This document shows, piece by piece, positions 1 through 10,584 of a DNA stretch of 64,000 nucleotides. The notes under the pieces were generated by a model. The model saw nothing but the letters and a program-made list of their open reading frames with translations, was not told where the DNA came from and did no database searches. Both the position numbers and the translations under genes were made by a program. Position 1 is the first letter of the stretch. The number at the start of each line of letters is the position of its first letter. Source of the stretch: Oscarella lobularis (taxonomy: Eukaryota > Porifera > Homoscleromorpha > Homosclerophorida > Oscarellidae); contig NC_089179.1 in NCBI RefSeq assembly GCF_947507565.1, positions 2,559,747 through 2,623,746 of the forward strand, in the 5' to 3' direction.

Positions 1-420
1 GTGTCGGCCTGCTTCAGCATGCATCGACAGTGGTGCCGGCGGGACGTTCTTTTCTGCGCCGCCTAATCGACTTGACGGCCGGTCTCCCCTTCCCGGAGTC
101 ACGCATCGAACTAGGGGCGTCGGCTCGCGCCAATTTGCAGTGGTGGCGATCGGTGTTTCCTGGCTGGAACGGGATCGCGGCCGTTTCGCTCTTGGTTGCG
201 GCACCAGCTAATGTCGTCACCACGGATGCGTCGGGCTCCTGGCGCTGTGGGGCAGTCTGGAAGCGTCAGTGGTGCCAGTAGAAAGTGGTGCGCTCAATGG
301 GCGCCGCGCTCGATCGCGGAAAAGGAACTGTTCCCTATCGTACTGGCACCGGCATTGTGGGGCGCCTCCTGGTCAGGTGCTCCGGTCAAGCTTGCTCCGC
401 TCAACAGTACACTTTACGTG
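1..420 (+). pseudogene. DIRS-type reverse transcriptase/RNase H fragment
   Basis: The frame from base 3 reads through the connection and RNase H region of a DIRS-like (tyrosine-recombinase) retrotransposon polymerase. Key blocks are PAGRSFLRRLIDL, ANLQWW and TDASGSWRCGA (first RNase H aspartate). That frame stops at 281. The protein continues in another frame with SIAEKELFPIVLAPALWG, so there is a frameshift near 265-285. It starts off the left edge and decays before 440, with no recombinase present. A second fragment of the same family is at 58324-58800. The family call rests on motif recognition only. Confidence 0.7.
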
Positions 421-442
421 CAAAAACCGCATTTTGATCGAA

Positions 443-1638
443 AGCTCTAACTTTGCGCTATCTAATGCCGTTTAGCGTTAGCCGATTCTGTCAACGGTCG
501 CGGAGAAAATGGAGTCTAAAATGAAGCACTACCAAATCTAAAGTCGGACACCCAATTCTCCTCTAACCTGGATTCTCCTCAACAAAACATGTAAGTTAAA
601 TTTCCCAATGCTGTTAACTAACGTCTGTAAAAAATCTACAGTGCGCAGACCTACCAAGTCTCACGCCTAAGGCGCGAGTCTCACGCCTCGGCTACAGTCT
701 CACGCACTCACGCTCGCCCAACGCGTTTCTCACGCCTGCCAAAAAATCGTTTGACGAAGGACAATTTTTACCATTTTTACCATTTTTACTGTAGCCCAGG
801 TTGAATAAGGTACTAGAAATTCTCTGCTAAGTGGTATACACTCGCGTTACGTTCAATTAGTCGGTACGTTTGTACTATTTTGAGTACAAAAACTTAGTAA
901 TCAAAAAGCAGTTAAAGGCTCCTGTTTTGTAATTGAAGATACTTTCAATTACAAATATGGGAATGCTGCCACCTGCAGGATCTACACGGATATCAACAAA
1001 TGAGAGAGGACCCTACTCCAGCTATTGAGCTGAAAATTAATAAAGCCAAACTGAATTTCTATAAACACAGAACCCTAGATTATTTTACACGACAGCACCT
1101 CATCCAAAACCCTGAGGAAATCAGAAGGCAATTACTATTTTTTGAAAAAGCTTTATGAAAATCCTTATTTAGCGGCTCTGGGTGCTTAACGGAATGTCAG
1201 CCCAAAGTGATTCATAATTCTCACCTATCGTTATATTAAACCTAGCTACATCAGGGATACTTTCCACCTAATCAAAATGCTGGAAACGTTGATCTTCGCT
1301 CTAAACATTATTCTGGTAATGTTAATTAATGCAAGTGTTCGCGTTTATGCAACTTACCAACCAAGAGAAAAGGAGAGAAGCATCTGGTGAAAATTCATTC
1401 ATCCTCACGTAATCTACGTGAGAATAGACCATATTAGAGAGGAGGAGCCTCTTCAGACGTGCGCAGACGTCGACGGTAAAGTCCGGGACACCTCGTCTGC
1501 TAAAACAAGCCAGGCCCCGACATCCACCCCTCAACGTGGCTAATTGCCGCTTTCCTACTGATTCGGTACGTTCATTAGCATTACGTATCGTGCCTTAAGC
1601 GTGATATCTACGCTGCTGTTTAGCGGTTTCACGTTTCG
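443..1638. other. Intergenic stretch, little recognisable
   Basis: No supported gene apart from the small open frame listed separately at 1000-1158. Bases 656-740 hold about five irregular copies of the octamer tctcacgc. The rest is AT-rich with no terminal repeats or coding pattern I can defend. Confidence 0.5.
1000..1158 (+). CDS. Small open frame, unrecognised (52 codons)
   Basis: ATG at 1000, stop TGA at 1156-1158. The peptide is charged and helical in look, with the blocks IELKINKAKLNFYKHRTLD and NPEEIRRQLLFFEKAL. The frame is also open upstream of the ATG, so it may be a decayed exon rather than a short gene. I do not recognise the family. It lies between the DIRS fragment and the SAP-SWIM gene start with no obvious link to either. 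Confidence 0.25.
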   Translation: MREDPTPAIELKINKAKLNFYKHRTLDYFTRQHLIQNPEEIRRQLLFFEKAL

Positions 1639-2560
1639 ATGGCGTCTGCAAATGTGTTCTCATGGACAGTAGTGCAGCTAAAAGACTGGCTTCGTGAAAA
1701 CTCGCCTGAGACTCCGCTTTCTGGCGGAAAGCTTGCTCTCGTCGGCAAAGTCTCTTCTCTTTTGTCCGCAAAAGAGATAAAAAAGCGTATGCAAGCAGAA
1801 GTCAAGGTCATTCGTGATACTTCACCGTCTTGGGAAGATCTGCCTCCGCAAGGAAATCCAGGATGGACAAACGTCGTAGATAGTTTTCCGGCCTTGTCAA
1901 CGTCAACATTAGAGACATACTTGCAACGCTTTGGAGGATACGTTAAGAATTGGACTACAGGGTGTCAGCTGTTTAGCAATGGCCGTGTGACCGGTCTCCA
2001 ATGCCATTCGGGCGCTGACGGCGCAACGTTTTGCAAAGGGAAGGTTAAGCCGAGAATGAAGAAAGGTTTATATAATTGCTGCGCGTTTCTATGCTGCTCT
2101 TCAGCAGCAAATGTTGAGAGCATATTAGGAGCTCTGTGTGAGTGCAAGGCGGGCCTTGCTCAGTCATGCATACATGTTGGACGGATTGCTGATTATGCTG
2201 AGTTATCTAGCTGAGACCAGTTCAACGTCTCAACCTTGCAAGTGGATCAAGCCTTCTGCAGCGACGTCCAATTCTGATGCCCAAGTCGTCTTTCAACGTG
2301 ATCTAGGAATTGGTGGAGTGAAAGCCGTTTCTCCTTGGACGGGACCTAAGCTAGATCCGGCGAACTTGTTCGATGCATTAACAGCCGCAGAAATTGAAAC
2401 TTCTTGGACGGCCTACAAAAAGATCGACCAACAAAACATCCTTCACACACGTGATTACACTGTCTTGCCTTGGTACTCTTCGTAAAAAAAGTGCGCTGCA
2501 TTCGCTCCTGTATCTACTTAAAGATGAGGCAATTGTGCACATTCTGACAGAGCAACCTTA
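1639..2560 (+). pseudogene. SAP-SWIM N-terminal part of a SWIM/YqaJ-family repeat gene
   Basis: The ATG at 1639 opens a 191-codon frame. The first 45 residues look like a SAP DNA-binding motif (QLKDWLRENSPETPLSGGK). A SWIM zinc finger follows near residue 170 (CECKAGLAQSCIHV, matching CxC then CxH). The reading continues past a frameshift near 2190 into SQPCKWIKPSA, and past another near 2460 into KKSALHSLLYLLKDEAIVHI. Relatives of this repeat gene carry a YqaJ nuclease domain after SWIM, as seen at 38361-39874. Here the gene ends before YqaJ. The SAP-like N terminus fits a DNA-directed role. It is broken and 5'-complete only. Confidence 0.65.
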
Positions 2561-3050
2561 GCTAAAAAACTGCACTCTCTGAGAAATCTGCGAAAGACTT
2601 TCGACTCGTGTGTCTTCGCAATCGATTCTTCCCTTAGCAAATCCTTACACAAAAGTGCTAAAAATGAAGACAAAAATGCATTTAAAGTAAAGCCATAGAC
2701 TGAAATTAGAGTTTGTAGTATATTTTCGTAGAGAGCTCGCTCGAAAGAGCAAAGTTAATCCGGGGTACATCCGGGAGACTTAAAATTAGGCAGCTGCCAC
2801 AGCGAAACGCCCGTGAAAAGCCGATCAGAAAGCGAGAGAAGGGAAGGACACTGCACGACGTCCTTCGGTCTGGTACAAAATGCAACCACCACTAATATTA
2901 CCGTTCTAAGTAACATGCAGACGGTAATAGCGAGTCCCTTCTCAACAGCGAATAACAGACCATTAGTTTACATGTACAGTCGCAACAGACGCAAAATCCT
3001 AAAGTAATTAGTTTTAAATTCCGACGAGCTAAAGTAGTTTTAAAATCTGA
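2561..3050. other. Intergenic stretch, nothing recognised
   Basis: AT-rich DNA between the broken SWIM gene and the hairpin array. A 64-codon frame at 2813-3007 has no family resemblance and unremarkable composition. Confidence 0.5.
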
Positions 3051-3052
3051 TA

Positions 3053-3690
3053 TCGATCTGTACCTGTATACTCAGAATGAGTGATGACATGGAGATCGAA
3101 CTAACTATATAGAACCTTTGGTATGCTGCTGTCTCGATCGTGCCTGTATGCTCAGCTGATTCTGAGACGAGCGGTGACATGGCGATCAGAGACAAAGAAC
3201 ACTTGTAAAATAATCGTTTCGAAACTTTGTTTTAATTAATATCAACTAATATTTAAAATTTTTCTGAAATTTGCCTACTTCTCCGGCATCGATCAGTACC
3301 TGTATACTCAGATTTCTCCTCGGTGAGAATGAGTGGTGACATGGAGATCGAACTAACCATATTAAACCTTTGGTATGCTGCTGTCTCGATCGTGGCCTGT
3401 ATGCTAAGCTGATTCTCAGACGAGCGGTGAGATGGAGATCAGAGAAAAATAACAAATATTCGTCATTTCTGAACTTTCTTTTAATTAATATCATCAATTA
3501 ATATTTAAAAATTACTCTGAAATCTGCTCACTTCTCCGGCATCGATCAGTACCTGTATACTCTGCTAACACCTACGTGTTAGTTTGAGTAGTGACATAGA
3601 GATCGAACCAAAATATAAAAACGGTTGTTGCTTTGTGTCAATCGTAACCTGTATGCTCAGCTGATTCCTATGGCGAGCGATGAGTGCCAA
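3053..3690 (+). repeat. Tandem array of paired hairpins (3 units, 6 stem-loops)
   Basis: Three units of about 236-253 bp each hold an A hairpin and a B hairpin. A hairpins lie at 3053-3099, 3289-3351 and 3542-3606, closed by TCGATC/GATCGA, with the same lower stem (CCTGT with ACA-GG) and the motif CCTGTATACTC. B hairpins lie near 3132-3193, 3383-3444 and, decayed, 3638-3690, with CCTGTATGCTC. The upper stems differ but still pair: a 3-nt loop in A1, TTCTC/GAGAA in A2, CTAACAC/GTGTTAG in A3. That pattern is expected of selected RNA structure such as a precursor cluster, but palindromic repeat drift could also give it. No coding frame explains it. The transcribed strand is unknown. Confidence 0.5.
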
Positions 3691-3734
3691 AACTATTGAT
3701 ATTGTAAGTAGGCAATGCAAACGCAAGCATTTAG

Positions 3735-3900
3735 TCGGGGAACGTGCACGTTTTGGTCCTGACAGTCGAACGTGCACGTTTGGTCGCCTTACTCGCCTAG
3801 CTGTCGAACGTGCACGTTTGGTCTCTCGATCGTGCACGTTTGGTCGCCTAACTGTCGAGCGTGCGCGTTTGGTTCGTACCTTACACGTTTGGTCTCCTGA
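3735..3900. repeat. Short degenerate repeat of a gtgcacgtttggtc motif
   Basis: Six irregularly spaced copies of a 14-20 bp unit built on cgtgcacgtttggtc, with some copies palindromic at gtgcac. It follows directly on the hairpin array. Function unknown. Confidence 0.6.
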
Positions 3901-4158
3901 GTCTCGTTCGTTGAAGAATGCAGTACCCGTATGTACAAGAAAACCTAGCGCGTTACTTTGGGCTCTCCTCGTGGTTCGCCTTAGCACCTGCAAGCCGCAA
4001 ACCTTTTTTGATCCGTAAGACTCGTAAGAGTTCGAGTTCTGGGAGTTGAACCCCTTCTGATAATTTGCATATCAGCGGTTGACGTAAAAACGCATTCCAT
4101 CGCGGACAGACAAGACGTCGCTGGCTTACTTGGATCGTTTCTGTCGTCTAGTCGGCGA

Positions 4159-4960
4159 ATGTCGGAACAAGCCGGACAGCTGGCAGAGATGCTTCGCGGA
4201 AACCCAGGTTCAGTTTGTCTCGTTGCACCTATCTCCGAAGACGACGATATTACAGGAATTTTGAGCTCGTCTTCTGAAGGACCCAATGGGATTGGTATTT
4301 CGCAACGTTTAAATTGCATGGGTTTGCAATTATTTCGTTAGATGGGAATTCAAACCAATCTTCTTCTGCTTCCACGCCTCTTGTTTCTGCTCCACGTCCA
4401 ACTATTGCCAGTCTGTTCAATGCCACTGCCAGGCGGGAGTCTGACACAGAAGGTGCTGCGGTGTTTTCTTCAGAAGCTGAACTATATAGTCTATTTGCTT
4501 TGTAGGAGCTGCGTGATACCTTTTCACTACGAGTCAATAGGACTGCAGTGGCGTACGTCAGTCTGGGCGGTTCGGCCACAGGAGGCGCGCCAGCACAATG
4601 ACGAGGCGCTCAACTTTCCTCAGGTATTTCTGCTGTCTGACAGACCGCGATTGCACCTCAGCGCCAACCCCCGACATTGTTGCTGCACTGGGGATACCAG
4701 TCCTGGGATAAAGGAGATCGAAATACCAATGGCAGCAACAGCGGAGGATCTCCGAAATATTGTGCAGGATCACTTCCCTCGTCTTCGAGACGTTGGCGGT
4801 TTCGACCTGCTGAGGTCCATGCCAAGCAACCGGACATTGATCGTGCTGCCCCCGGACGTGTCCGGGGAATACCTGTTGCAGTGCATTCGATAAACGTCCG
4901 CATCTGCGTCAGGCCAATTCTGCGCGACATTAATATTCGCAGAATTGATTCTACCGTAAG
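4159..4960 (+). pseudogene. HECT-type (G2E3-like) repeat gene, N-terminal exons
   Basis: Exon 1 from 4159 (SEQAGQLAEMLRGNPGSVC) joins in frame across a 47-nt intron (4295-4341, GT..AG) to a second exon with SSSASTPLVSAPRPTIASLF. Further downstream, LRNIVQDHFPRLRDVGGFDL and, after a frameshift, RICVRPILRDINIRRID match the conserved segment that precedes the HECT ubiquitin-ligase domain in G2E3-like repeat proteins. The catalytic HECT domain is absent; the sequence runs into a dispersed repeat at about 5006. A HECT C-terminal fragment of the same broad family is at 26113-27180. Exon structure past 4450 is uncertain. Confidence 0.5.
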
Positions 4961-5005
4961 GACTATACCTTTGATAATGCATGCTGTTTTGGTCTATGTT
5001 GATCG

Positions 5006-5465
5006 TTCGACGCGTTTGCTAGCGCGCTTTAAAGTTAGGAAGTTTATGCGTGGGTGCACTGTTCATGTTCTCGCTGCCCTTTATTTTGAGAGCGACCTGA
5101 TTGGTCGGCGATGGGAGTCGATCAAACATAGCCACTTGGGAACCGAACGGAATACAAACTAAAAAAATTCAATTAATTCAAAAATCATCAAAAACCGTAT
5201 TCCCACAATCTCTATTGGTATTCTCGAAGGACTTTGTCCTTTTCGACGCCGATAAGACTTTGTCAAGGCGCAAGAGAAAGACGCCAATGTCCTTTCCGTC
5301 GCTGTAGGACGTCTTCAGCAGCAAATTCAGCTCAGCTGCGTCCCATATGATAAGGTCCTCGCAGTTCTTCGCAAAAAAAGAAGAGATTGAGTCAGCAAAA
5401 ATTACACAAAGCGAGAGACCGCGCCCACCCAATCTAAAAACCCCTTTACCCTACTGCCACCATCC
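5006..5465. repeat. Dispersed repeat R, right part (copy c)
   Basis: About 450 bp closely matching 46030-46500, beginning at the shared cgttcgacgcg block. It contains a terminal-repeat-like end, TTTATGCGTGGGTGCACTG (about 5045). On the minus strand there is an open frame of some 80 codons (WDAAELNLLLKTSYSDGKDI, LDKVLSASKRTKSFENTNRD) that is largely kept in both copies. I do not recognise that protein. The left part of repeat R is missing here. Confidence 0.7.
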
Positions 5466-5698
5466 TTAGAATATAATATTTACTACTAGGGTACTTAAAG
5501 CTGGCTATATATCGTAACGGCGTCCTTAAACTGAATAAATAAATTTACTACTATTCCAATACCCATCTCTATCCTCCCAATATCTAAGTACGAGTCTAGC
5601 TGCCTGTTTAATATGAGGGTTTGTGTGTCTAAATAATGTATACTCATTATCTGTAAACCTAAGACAACGACAAAACTCATTTATAAAATCAGATACCA
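5466..5698. other. Short gap, nothing recognised
   Basis: AT-rich sequence between repeat R and the dead transposase. No coding pattern seen. Confidence 0.4.
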
Positions 5699-6674
5699 TT
5701 AACCCCCCGCTCCCCTATTCTTAGGCCTAATGCTGGTTTGATCTTCTAAAGCCCACATGTACGTTTGATTATCATTACTCTGAAACGAACATTCATCATG
5801 AAATATAGTAAATAACTGCTTTTCTGCTAGCACACTTCCTATACTATGTACACTAGAAGACGCAGACGACACATCAGAAGGTGGGGGTGGGGGCAAGTGA
5901 GAAAATTCTAAACTAACTACTTACTCTATATACTTATTACGATACAGCCTCACGTCATCCCGCTCGTGACCGTCAATGTACCTCGACTTGTGCCCTGTCT
6001 GCCGAACTTCGAACCCAAGATGATGTAGAAACTTCCGGGGTGTTTCCGTTTGGAATGAGCAACGCAGAAAACGTAAATAAATAAATAAATAAAAATCTTA
6101 AAAATTTTATATATTAAGATACCGTCATCTCTCTCCTGCGTCATTTCGGGCAGAAGGGAGTCGTTGACGAACTGACGGAAGTCGTGGACTGTCATGTTGG
6201 GTTGTCCTCGTTGGTTTACACTGTCGAGCCCAATTTTTTCTCGGAAGCAGAAGTCGTCGTCATGCATGAGGCTGTCACGCTGATATTTTCCACTGCCATA
6301 TTCATCGAAGTCGCCCCTATTCATGGAGTATTGATTTCTCCAGCGGCGAAATGTTATTCCAGAGCAAGGCAAGATGGGTCCGACAACATTGGCAGCAGTG
6401 GTGGCGCTTGAACGAGGAGGAAGCTTCCGGTAGAATTCGAGAAGTAGGCCGTCTTTCTCATATCGTCTCTACAAAGAGAACGCGCCCACTCTCCCAAACT
6501 ACCCCATACTTCGTCGTCAGTGAATGGCACTTTAGCGACTTTGTCGTCGTCGTCGTCGTCGTCATCGTTAATTAGAGAGCTGAGCCCATTTACTTTGATT
6601 CTGAAAGATGCATATTGCTTTATTAGAGAGCCGGGCCATTTTACTTTGACCATAGGAGATGCATCTGGCTTCAT
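5699..6674 (-). pseudogene. Degraded IS630-like transposase, relative of 8006-9788
   Basis: Read on the minus strand, blocks appear in the same order as in the intact neighbour: an acidic run then FTDDEVWGSLGEWARSL (N terminus), RGQPNMTVHDFRQFVNDSLL, then in another frame GHKSRYIDGHERDDVRLYR, and finally IFHDECSFQSNDNQTYMW, which holds the first catalytic Asp of the DDE triad. The copy is broken by several frameshifts and by an aataaataaata microsatellite near 6075. It ends after PKNRGAGG, so the second Asp, the Glu and the C terminus are lost. Divergence from the intact protein is high, so it is an older subfamily and not a recent duplicate. Confidence 0.7.
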
Positions 6675-6697
6675 TAGAGAGCTGGGCTTTTTACTTT
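6575..6697. repeat. Minisatellite, left part (split by transposon)
   Basis: Units of about 65 bp of the form attagagagctgggcc..tttactttgattctgagagatgcat. The array stops at the TA beside the transposon end and resumes in phase at 10056, which shows that the two parts were once one array. Confidence 0.8.
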
Positions 6698-7230
6698 TAC
6701 AGTGCCCGTCAGCATAAACGCCCGCGCGCGTTAGTTCTTTTCGAAAGCGCGCAGTTCAAATTTTAGAACCTTTACGTGTTCCTAAACCGTTTCTTCGGAC
6801 GATGCATTGGTATGATAAGCATTTCTACCATCAGACGTTTCATAATTCATAGTCAGACTATTCATTTCTTTGGAATTTTCTTAAAACGTCTTTTTTCTTG
6901 TACGTCTTTGGTGAGGCGTTTTTGAGAAGAGCTGCTTTTAGCACACTTTTATCACCTCTTTACCAGCGAAATTGTCAATGTGAAAATTCGATCTTTCACT
7001 TCGTTATCAAAGAATCTGCGCAAATCAATCATTTTAGGATTTCTTATAGTTCTTCTGCTTTGGTGTCAATTAGTGACAACTTTGGAAGAGAACGTGAGGA
7101 AGTCGTGATTGTCGCCTTGTTCAGATTGGCATCTAATTAGCGCCCTTATTTTCTAAATGCAATATTTTTTATGTAAACTGCTTTGGCACGTGACGTGTGA
7201 CGTGCCTTATTTCTCTACAGCGCAGTCTCG

Positions 7231-7938
7231 ATGGCTTTCTCTTCCTTTTTCGTGAATTGCCAGCTTCGCGGCGTCCGCTTTCGAAACGGATACCGTTCCG
7301 CGGAGTCAGACGATGCACTTATCTTCAGTCGTCGACCCAGTAATGCGCACGACCGAAATGCAATCGTTGGCCTGTACGGTGGAGCCGAACTGGGCTACGT
7401 TGAAGCAGACGTAGCCGCCATTCTCAGTCCTCTTATTGACGAGTACGCGATTGGATTATCTGGGTAAGCGATTTCTTGTCTAGACACATTATTTCTCCAA
7501 GAGCTGCTCTTTAGATTTCTTCGCGGGACTCCGTACTCAAACGATCCCAAAGCAAATCAAAGCTGGCGTTTTCGAGTATGGGACATCGAATTAGAAGTCG
7601 AATGCCAAGGAACGTCGATTCCTGAGAAAAAAATGACATCCGTCTTCGCTCAGTTCAAAGAACGAGGAAACACGGTGACGTGGAATGAAAGCAGCGGTCG
7701 ACTTACCAAAGAGCCGTCGGCATCGGAATCGGTAGTTTTTCCAATTGACGACGATCTGTATGGGACTTGGGATAGCCCAAGCATTCTTGCTCCAAAGTGC
7801 TCTGAAGGCGCAATGGCAGAAGCCAAAGAGACGAGCAAACGCGATGACGGAGTCCAAGCGGAATGGCCGTCTCCGAAGAGGCCAAAAATGTCCTACTGTT
7901 GGAACTGTGGGGTATTCCTTCGAGAGAAATTTGACTAA
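7231..7938 (+). CDS. HIRAN-domain accessory protein of the transposon
   Basis: Two exons: 7231-7463 and 7515-7938, with a 51-nt GT..AG intron at 7464-7514 that joins the frames exactly and removes the TAA at 7465. The product is about 218 residues. Residues 10-80 have the HIRAN pattern: LRGVRFRNGYR, FSRRPSNAHDRNAIVGL and LGYVEADVAAILSPLID. HIRAN domains are known from HLTF/Rad5-type proteins, where they bind DNA 3' ends. The C-terminal half is unrecognised and ends in a paired-cysteine YCWNCG motif. The gene is 67 bp from, and convergent with, the transposase. A role in handling element ends or target DNA is inference. No lesion seen. Confidence 0.75.
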
Positions 7939-8005
7939 AAGCTTTATTTGTCTAAAAGCTTTATTTGACTGAAAGCTTTATTTACGTAAAACAGTGACTG
8001 CAGAA

Positions 8006-9788
8006 CTACATGTTTCCAAATATACGACGATGAGACTTATACACTTTCTGAGCACTTTCCAGTCTCTCTCCCGAGCAACCCTCAGAGTAAGCCAGAAGAT
8101 ACTCTCTGACTTTCCTAAAATATTTTCTGATAGTATTAACTGACACGCTTTCTAACGCTGGCCGAATGTCCCGTCTCAAAGAAGTGATATTGTACTGGCA
8201 TTTCTTTCGTGTAATTCGTTTGGCGTCGCACCAAACTCGTTCTATCGGATTTAGTTCGCAATGGAACTTAGGCAGGAAAATGCAGGTGTCCTTTTGACTC
8301 AATGAAATGTTCAACTTGAGACTTTTCATTTAGAAAATCTTCGTGGGAGGAGAGAACGTCAACCATTTGAGGCTTCAGCAAACCGGTACAATTAACTCCT
8401 CTGTCTTCCAGCGTTTTCTTTAGACCTTTAGGCTCTCCAGACTCCAGAACCATTTTGAATGGTCTCCCTTGCCATATCGTGTCTCTCATGCGTGGCTGTT
8501 TTTTCCCGGGCCCAACGTTCATTCTTGAGGCTATTAGAGCGTCTTTGGCACGAGCAGCATGGTTTGACGAATGATCAAAGATCCACACAACAGTGTGCGT
8601 TTCTCTAGGATACTTTTCTTCGGCGATGCTAACGGCATTCTTGACTTGTGCGAGGAATTTATCGCCGGTCCAATACCCGTCTTTTTCAGCACCATATTCA
8701 ATCTTCATTCGTGCTTCATTGTTGGTTGTTCGCAGGTATCCGTCGTATTCCTCAATAAAGTCAGAGATCATTATACCGGCACCTCTGCCTTTTTTCCGAA
8801 GAAAGATTTGGCCTTTTTCTCCCCACGCCCATTTTTCGTCATCATTCGTTTGAAACGTTGTTTCGTCGTGATATATTAGAACGATCTTCTTCGCAGCGTG
8901 GAGTTGGCTAGAGTAGCCAGGCTGTTCTTCACGTGGGTTGGCATCGTCAGGAAGAGGCACGGGAAGGTGAGAGGCTTCTAGCGACCTAATGCGCTTGACA
9001 TACTCAGCACGATACTTTCGAACGTCTTCTCTTTCGTGCCCATCAACATACACCCCCTTTTTACCCGTTTCAATGCGTTTAAAACCCATTGAATGCAAAA
9101 ACCTTCTAGCGGTTGCCTCGCTAACAGTTCGCGGAAAATCAGGTGGCGCATCCAGTCCAGGCAGCAAAGTGGAATTCAGGTATTCTTGAAAATTACGCAC
9201 GGTCATATTGGCCTTCCCTTTCACGCTTGCATTCTCCCGCACCCAACGCGTGGCTTTTCGTCGGCAGTCTTCGTCCATCATTATGCTTATTCGGCCGTAC
9301 TTTCCGCGAGAATATGGGGCAAATTGACCGGCGTTTGCTTTTAGCTCATTTACCCACGTGCGTATCGTTTTCTCGTCCTTCTTGACGACTTTAGAAACCA
9401 TCCTGGCTGAACCCATTACGGTTCGTTTGCTGATTGATCGATCATAGCAGAAAAGAAGAGTTGCGACCATCCTAACTACGTCTCGAGGCTGTTCGCGGTC
9501 TTGAATCCATTCTTTGGCGAGCGAATAAACGTCCTCTTCCGTGAGTGGGTCGTCTTCGTCGTCAAGAGGGTCGTCGTTCTCAAGAAGGTCATCTTCGTCG
9601 TCAGAATCATGAAAGTCGCTTTCCTCAAGACTGTTGTCTAGGCTTACGCGTCGTGACATACTTCCACTCGCTTCGTCTTCTTCCTCGCACTCCTCAGCGA
9701 CCGCAAGACTCTTTCTTTTCTTCATTCGAAGCGCTTCCATTCGATCTTTGTCTCTCTTCTTTCGCTTCCAGCGGTTACACTCAGCCAT
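8006..9788 (-). pseudogene. IS630/Tc1-like DDE transposase (one frameshift)
   Basis: ATG at 9788 (complement). Order along the protein: basic start, acidic stretch (residues 35-85), a helix-turn-helix-like region, a conserved TVRNFQEYLNSTLLPGL segment, then the catalytic core. Triad candidates are the Asp of IYHDETTFQTNDDEKWAWG, the Asp of WIFDHSSNH and the Glu of FHCELNPIERVW. About 105 residues separate the last two, far more than the 34-41 of Tc1/mariner. A single-base shift near 8285 separates the first 506 codons from the last ~95, which hold that Glu. The protein should cut and join the element's TIRs. Fungal and cnidarian repeat proteins of this type are the closest I recognise. Confidence 0.8.
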
Positions 9789-10055
9789 TGTTTGCAGTTA
9801 TCGTTCCCGTATAGGGCCCCACGCCCAAGCAACGTTGACGTCAGTGAATTAGATTAGCGAATGGGCCAATAAGCGCGGCATCGTTAACTCAATTAAGAAA
9901 GCCTAACGGTTTCTATAGCATTAGGCAACTATGTGTGAACACATGATGGTAAATTCATTAAAGAGTTCGTTTTCAAACAGAAAATGTAAATCTACATCGA
10001 AGCAACCACGTGGGAAGAAGTTAGCGCGCGGGCGTTTATGCTGACGGGCACTGTA

Positions 10056-10400
10056 CTCTAAGAGATGAATCAGAGAGCTAGGCTCTTTTATGAATAATGC
10101 ATCTCTCTTTATTAGAGAGTTGGGACCTTTACTCTGATTGTAAAATATGCATACGGCTGTATTAGAGAGCTGAGCCCATTTACTTTGATTCTAAGAGATG
10201 CATCTGGCATCATTAAAAAGCTGCGCCATTTACTTTGAATTTAAGGGATGCAAAAACTTTATTAGAGAGCTGGGCCTTTTAGTTTTATTCTGAGTAATGC
10301 ATCTAGTTATACTAGATAGCTCGGCCTTTTACTTTCATTCTGAGAGATGCATCTGACTTTATTGGATAGCTGGTCTATTTATTTCGATTCTAAGAGATGT
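10056..10400. repeat. Minisatellite, right part (split by transposon)
   Basis: About five more units of the array at 6575-6697, in the same orientation, each with attagagagctgggcc and gagatgcatct. The last unit decays at about 10400 against a formin-like exon piece. Confidence 0.8.
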
Positions 10401-10408
10401 TTAGGGCT

Positions 10409-10476
10409 TTATGAAAGAGAAAAGAAAGCGTTGGATGGAGCAGTAGTTGTACTTTCTCCAAAGTATTCAACCGCCG
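10409..10476 (-). pseudogene. Formin FH2-like exon fragment
   Basis: On the minus strand, after an acceptor-like ttttcaaag, the peptide AAVEYFGESTTTAPSNAFFS resembles the end of formin FH2 domains (AV.HFGE...FF.IF). The exon is cut at its 3' side by the minisatellite, with a stop straight after and no splice donor. If correct it is a relic of a host actin-nucleating gene. It is short, so a chance match is possible. Confidence 0.35.
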
Positions 10477-10584
10477 CTTTGAAAACAGTGTAAACGTCAA
10501 TTGTTATGTAGACAGTAGTAATCTTTGATTCTCTCTCGTTTCGGAAAGAGGGGTCGCCTGAATAGAATAGGGGTACCGCTATAG

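Larger units (their letters stand above)
6700..10053. mobile_element. Complete IS630/Tc1-like DNA transposon with HIRAN cargo gene
   Basis: The 3,354-bp element is bounded by perfect 30-bp terminal inverted repeats starting CAGTGCCCGTCAGCATAAAC (6700-6729 and 10024-10053). Each end is flanked by TA (6698-6699 and 10054-10055), the target duplication expected of the IS630-Tc1-mariner superfamily. It sits inside a minisatellite whose phase is continuous if the element and one TA are removed. It carries two tail-to-tail genes: a two-exon HIRAN-domain protein on plus (7231-7938) and a DDE transposase on minus (8006-9788). The identical ends and sharp borders suggest a recent insertion. The transposase has one frameshift, so this copy may not move by itself. 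Confidence 0.9.

Noticed and set aside
3053-3690. Box C/D snoRNA genes
   Set aside because: gtgatga and ctga motifs occur near the hairpins, but their order and spacing do not fit C/D boxes and the conserved feature is a long stem, so I kept it as a hairpin array.
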